This document shows, one piece after another, positions 61,071 through 64,000 of a stretch of DNA of 64,000 nt. The translations under genes and the position numbers were made by a program. How positions within the stretch are numbered: the first letter of the stretch is position 1; each line of letters begins with the position of its first letter. The notes below the pieces were generated by a model. It did no database searches. It saw nothing but the letters and a program-made list of their open reading frames with translations, and was not told the origin of the DNA. Origin of the DNA: Neobacillus sp. FSL H8-0543 (lineage in GTDB: Bacteria; Bacillota; Bacilli; Bacillales; Cytobacillaceae); assembly GCF_038592905.1 (NCBI RefSeq), contig NZ_CP151943.1:4042501-4106500 (forward strand), given 5' to 3'.

Positions 61071-62354
61071 ATGAACAGCAATGAGATATATGTTAGTCTT
61101 GACATCGGTACATCCAGTGTAAAAGTTATCATTGGTGAAATCGTCAATGACTCTATTAATATAATTGGTGTTGGGAACGTTAAATCAGAAGGTTTACGCA
61201 AGGGATCGATTATTGACATTAATGATACCGTTCATTCAATTAAAAAGGCGATTGAGGAAGCAGAAAGAATGATTGGGATGGAAATCCGACAGGTGATTGT
61301 TGGAATTTCTGGAAATCAAGTTACTCTTGAGCCATGTCATGGTATAGTTGGGGTATCAAATCAAAATCGTGAAATTACAAATGAAGAAGTCAGACGTGTC
61401 ATTGAAGAGGCACAAGTAGTTTCAATTCCCCAGGAAAGAGAAATTATTGGGGTAATCAGAAAACAGTTTATTCTTGATGGCAAGGATGAAATAAATAATC
61501 CTTGCGGTATGATAGGCGTTCGTTTGGAAGTGGAAGGGACGCTAATTACTGGTTCTAATGCTATCATAACGAATACATTGCGTTGTGTTGAACGTGCAGG
61601 CTTAGAGGTTGTGGATATTGTTTTACAGCCGCTTGCTGCAGGAGAATATGCCTTATCAAAGGATGAGAAAAACCTAGGGGTTGCACTTATCGATCTTGGC
61701 GGCGGTTCTACAACGATTGCCGTGTATCAGGAAGGGTTTTTAAAGTCAACAAGTGTGGTTCCAGTTGGCGGAGACCTGATAACGAATGATCTTTCCAAGG
61801 TATTACACACTTCTACCGAGGATGCAGAAAAAATTAAAGTGAAATATGGACATGCTTTTTATGATGATGCCTCTGAGGATGAGTTCTTCAGCGTTCCGAT
61901 TATCGGAAGCGAACAGCATCAACAATTTAATCAGCTCTATGTTTCTGAAATTATTGAAGCTAGAATGGAAGAGATTTTTGAGTTAATTGCTCATGAACTA
62001 AAACGACTTGGTGTAAGTGATTTGGGTGGAGGCTATGTCTTAACGGGCGGAACCGCTAATATGCAAGGTGTATTAGAGCTTGCACAGCTAATCTTCCAAA
62101 GTCCAGTTCGCAAGGCAGTTCCAAATTATATTGGAGTAAGAGATCCTCAATTTACTACTGCCGTTGGTTTAATAAAATACGCCTACAAGAATTCTAGATT
62201 GCCAGGTGGTACAAGCGTTGGTGCAGCAGCCATCTCAGAGCCAATCGAAAAGAAAGTACCTAAACAGCAGCAACCAAAAGCAAAAACAGAAAAGCATCCG
62301 GAAGATAAGATGTCATCAAAAGTAAAAAAATTCCTTGGTCTCTTTTTCGAGTAG
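61071..62354 (+). CDS. ftsA: Cell division protein FtsA
   Basis: A 427-residue actin-like ATPase that anchors FtsZ filaments to the membrane and recruits later divisome proteins. Actin-fold motifs: phosphate 1 SLDIGTSSVKVIIGE, subdomain 1C with VVGISGNQVTL-like sequence, phosphate 2 ALIDLGGGSTTIAVY and adenosine loop YVLTGGTANMQGV. The C-terminal amphipathic helix KVKKFLGLFFE is the membrane-targeting sequence. AAGGAGGTGCCAAAGA before the ATG. Operon with ftsZ. Confidence 0.97.
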   Translation: MNSNEIYVSLDIGTSSVKVIIGEIVNDSINIIGVGNVKSEGLRKGSIIDINDTVHSIKKAIEEAERMIGMEIRQVIVGISGNQVTLEPCHGIVGVSNQNREITNEEVRRVIEEAQVVSIPQEREIIGVIRKQFILDGKDEINNPCGMIGVRLEVEGTLITGSNAIITNTLRCVERAGLEVVDIVLQPLAAGEYALSKDEKNLGVALIDLGGGSTTIAVYQEGFLKSTSVVPVGGDLITNDLSKVLHTSTEDAEKIKVKYGHAFYDDASEDEFFSVPIIGSEQHQQFNQLYVSEIIEARMEEIFELIAHELKRLGVSDLGGGYVLTGGTANMQGVLELAQLIFQSPVRKAVPNYIGVRDPQFTTAVGLIKYAYKNSRLPGGTSVGAAAISEPIEKKVPKQQQPKAKTEKHPEDKMSSKVKKFLGLFFE

Positions 62355-62396
62355 AAAAATACGAAAAGGAATATCAAAGAATTAGGAGGATTTGTA

Positions 62397-63536
62397 ATGT
62401 TAGAGTTTGATACAAATTTAGATTCTCTTGCAACTATAAAGGTTATTGGGGTTGGCGGCGGCGGGAACAACGCTGTAAATCGAATGATTGAACACGGTGT
62501 TCAGGGTGTAGAATTTATCGCAGTAAATACCGATGCTCAAGCTCTTAATCTTTCAAAAGCAGAAGTGAAAATGCAAATTGGCGCAAAACTTACTAGAGGA
62601 CTTGGTGCAGGAGCAAACCCGGAAGTAGGCAAGAAAGCGGCTGAAGAGAGTAAAGAACAGCTAGAAGATGCTTTGCGCGGGGCTGATATGGTATTTGTTA
62701 CTGCTGGTATGGGCGGAGGGACAGGTACTGGTGCGGCGCCGGTTATTGCTCAAATCGCCCGTGATTTAGGTGCATTGACTGTTGGTGTTGTTACACGGCC
62801 ATTTACATTTGAAGGAAAAAAACGCTCTAACCAAGCATCAGGCGGAATCGGCTCGATGAAAGAGGCGGTAGATACTTTAATAGTAATTCCGAATGATCGT
62901 CTTCTTGAAATCGTTGATAAAAGCACTCCAATGCTTGAAGCCTTCCGCGAAGCGGATAACGTACTTCGCCAAGGGGTTCAGGGTATCTCAGATTTAATAG
63001 CTACTCCTGGTCTGATTAACTTGGATTTTGCTGATGTGAAAACAATTATGTCAAATAAAGGTTCTGCATTAATGGGAATCGGTGTTGCAGCAGGTGAAAA
63101 TCGTGCTACTGAAGCAGCGAAGAAGGCAATAAATTCTCCGCTCCTAGAAACCTCTATTGATGGTGCACAGGGAGTACTGATGAATATCACAGGCGGTTCA
63201 AACTTGAGCTTATATGAAGTTCAAGAAGCCGCTGATATTGTTGCAACTGCTTCTGACCAAGAAGTAAACATGATCTTTGGTTCTGTCATTAATGAAAATC
63301 TTAAAGATGAAATCATTGTAACGGTTATCGCTACTGGATTTAACGAGGAAGTCTTACAGCCAAAAGTCACCCGTCCTTCTTTTGGACAAGCAAAACCACA
63401 AATCAATAGTGGGAAAAGAGAGCAGAAACGCGAGGAAGTTGCACCACAAGAACCAGTACGGGCTAATAATAATGTTTCCCAAGAGGAAACATTGGATATC
63501 CCTACATTCTTGCGCAACCGTAATCGCCGCAGATAG
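62397..63536 (+). CDS. ftsZ: Cell division protein FtsZ
   Basis: A 379-residue tubulin-like GTPase that forms the Z ring. GTP-binding motifs [17 protein letters not shown] and the tubulin signature [13 protein letters not shown] near residues 103-115; synergy loop [12 protein letters not shown] linker of about 50 residues ends in the conserved C-terminal peptide [13 protein letters not shown] that binds FtsA and other partners. TAGGAGGATTTGTA before the ATG. Confidence 0.98.
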   Translation: MLEFDTNLDSLATIKVIGVGGGGNNAVNRMIEHGVQGVEFIAVNTDAQALNLSKAEVKMQIGAKLTRGLGAGANPEVGKKAAEESKEQLEDALRGADMVFVTAGMGGGTGTGAAPVIAQIARDLGALTVGVVTRPFTFEGKKRSNQASGGIGSMKEAVDTLIVIPNDRLLEIVDKSTPMLEAFREADNVLRQGVQGISDLIATPGLINLDFADVKTIMSNKGSALMGIGVAAGENRATEAAKKAINSPLLETSIDGAQGVLMNITGGSNLSLYEVQEAADIVATASDQEVNMIFGSVINENLKDEIIVTVIATGFNEEVLQPKVTRPSFGQAKPQINSGKREQKREEVAPQEPVRANNNVSQEETLDIPTFLRNRNRRR

Positions 63537-63543
63537 TAACGAA

Positions 63544-63591
63544 AGCAGAAAAGGCATGGTCCAAAGGGACCATGCCTTTTCTGCTTTTTCG
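63544..63591 (+). terminator. Terminator of ftsAZ
   Basis: A perfect 19-bp stem AGCAGAAAAGGCATGGTCC / GGACCATGCCTTTTCTGCT with an AAAG loop and TTTTTC tail, one of the longest perfect hairpins in the window. Confidence 0.92.
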
Positions 63592-63601
63592 TCAGGTGTA
63601 T

Positions 63602-63623
63602 TTCGACATAAATTTATTAGACA
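63602..63623 (-). promoter_or_regulatory. Putative tandem Spo0A boxes upstream of spoIIG
   Basis: TTCGACA at 63602-63608 is the exact reverse of the 0A box TGTCGAA. TTAGACA at 63617-63623 is a second copy with one mismatch, 15 bp on. They lie about 90 bp before the -10, like the distal Spo0A site of B. subtilis spoIIG. Confidence 0.6.
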
Positions 63624-63670
63624 AAATACGTTGTTAATAGTGGAAATCTCTGTTTTTTTGTTTACAGAAA

Positions 63671-63704
63671 GTGACACACTTCAGCCCAGTATGTAGGTTA
63701 TACT
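63671..63704 (+). promoter_or_regulatory. spoIIG promoter, 22-bp spacer, Spo0A-dependent type
   Basis: GTGACA and TATACT are separated by exactly 22 bp. The B. subtilis spoIIG promoter is a sigma-A promoter with the same unusual 22-bp spacing, which makes it dependent on Spo0A~P. Proximal 0A boxes overlapping the -35 are not clear-cut here. Confidence 0.75.
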
Positions 63705-63801
63705 TTTCCGTAAACAGAATAGTAGAATGATAAGAATTATACGTCTTTCAATTATCAATAAGAGTAATAAATAACGGGAGGACATTAAGGGGGAAGTGAG
63801 C

Positions 63802-64000
63802 TTGACTGTTTATTTAGATATAATTTGGGCTCTTAACCTATTATTTGATAGCCTTCTCCTTTATTTAACAGCCATTTTTTTAAAGAGGCAAATACGGATT
63901 TGGAGGTTATTAACTGGAGGCTTTATTGGATCCTTAATTATTCTTTTGTCGTTTACCCCACTGCACTCGTATTCGGACCATCCGATTTCAAAACTGCTAG
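63802..64000 (+). CDS. spoIIGA: Sigma-E processing protease SpoIIGA, 5' part only
   Basis: The window ends after 66 codons of the membrane-bound aspartic protease that cleaves pro-sigma-E in the mother cell. The visible part has VYLDIIWALNLLFDSLLLYL, LKRQIRIWRLLTGGFIGS and FTPLHSYSDHPISKLL, matching the first membrane segments of SpoIIGA. TTG start eight bases after AAGGGGG (a GTG two codons upstream is too close). The catalytic Asp and the following sigE lie beyond the window. No bpr-like gene separates it from ftsZ, unlike B. subtilis. Confidence 0.93.
   Translation, partial: MTVYLDIIWALNLLFDSLLLYLTAIFLKRQIRIWRLLTGGFIGSLIILLSFTPLHSYSDHPISKLL

Overview
The window is a core chromosomal segment of an AT-rich, endospore-forming member of the Bacillaceae. 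Gene content and order follow the Bacillus subtilis stretch from yktA to spoIIGA almost gene for gene. Protein sequences are clearly Bacillus-like but diverged from B. subtilis; a Neobacillus or similar genus is my guess, not a demonstrated fact. Endospore formation is supported by spoVD, spoVE, ylbJ, a GerR/RsfA-type regulator, a YlbD coat-type protein, a CsfG-type small RNA and the start of spoIIGA. Many genes start with TTG or GTG, so I set most starts from the Shine-Dalgarno sequence. I see no rRNA, tRNA, CRISPR array, prophage or transposase gene.

Layout. (1) 1-9.6 kb: yktA (partial), yktB, ykzI, suhB, the ylaF-ylaN block with the GTPase gene typA and the PIN/PhoH ATPase gene ylaK, plus two genes I cannot name. 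(2) 9.7-14.5 kb: ftsW and pyruvate carboxylase pycA. (3) 14.5-22.6 kb: heme A synthase ctaA diverging from ctaBCDEF (heme O synthase and caa3 cytochrome oxidase), then ctaG and a DUF420/CtaM-like gene. The 0.56-kb ctaA-ctaB gap holds ResD-like and cre-like sites. (4) 22.6-38.5 kb: an Eis-type acetyltransferase and the ylbA-ylbO block (CBS protein, CAP-domain protein, thioesterase, YlbF/YlbG, CsfG-type RNA, rsmD, coaD, ylbJ, ylbK, the Lon-like protease ddcP, tmcAL, ylbN-rpmF, a crotonase, gerR-like). (5) 38.5-44.1 kb: ylbP, an acyl-CoA carboxyltransferase preceded by what looks like a deleted biotin carboxylase gene, panE, a DUF3397 gene and bshC. (6) 44.1-63.5 kb: the dcw cluster mraZ-rsmH-ftsL-pbpB-spoVD-murE-(MurF-N-like)-mraY-murD-spoVE-murG-murB-divIB-ylxW-ylxX-sbp-ftsA-ftsZ. 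(7) 63.5-64 kb: a Spo0A-type spoIIG promoter and the first 66 codons of spoIIGA.

How they work together. The dcw cluster makes lipid II (murE, mraY, murD, murG, murB) and builds the division septum (ftsL, divIB, pbpB, ftsA, ftsZ, with ftsW further upstream). The paralogues spoVD and spoVE serve spore cortex synthesis. The cta block makes heme A and assembles a cytochrome c oxidase. Between these lie housekeeping genes for rRNA and tRNA modification, CoA and bacillithiol.

The most unusual items are: a dispersed repeat with terminal inverted repeats in three copies, one of which falsely extends suhB and one of which is an internal-deletion remnant; a 26-codon remnant of a biotin carboxylase start; a stand-alone protein resembling a MurF N-terminal domain between murE and mraY; a probable CTG start on ylbC; and well-resolved regulatory sites (MraZ box, spoIIG promoter with a 22-bp spacer, perfect consensus promoter before ylbN). 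I did not find a convincing new multi-gene system; this is mostly a conserved core region.
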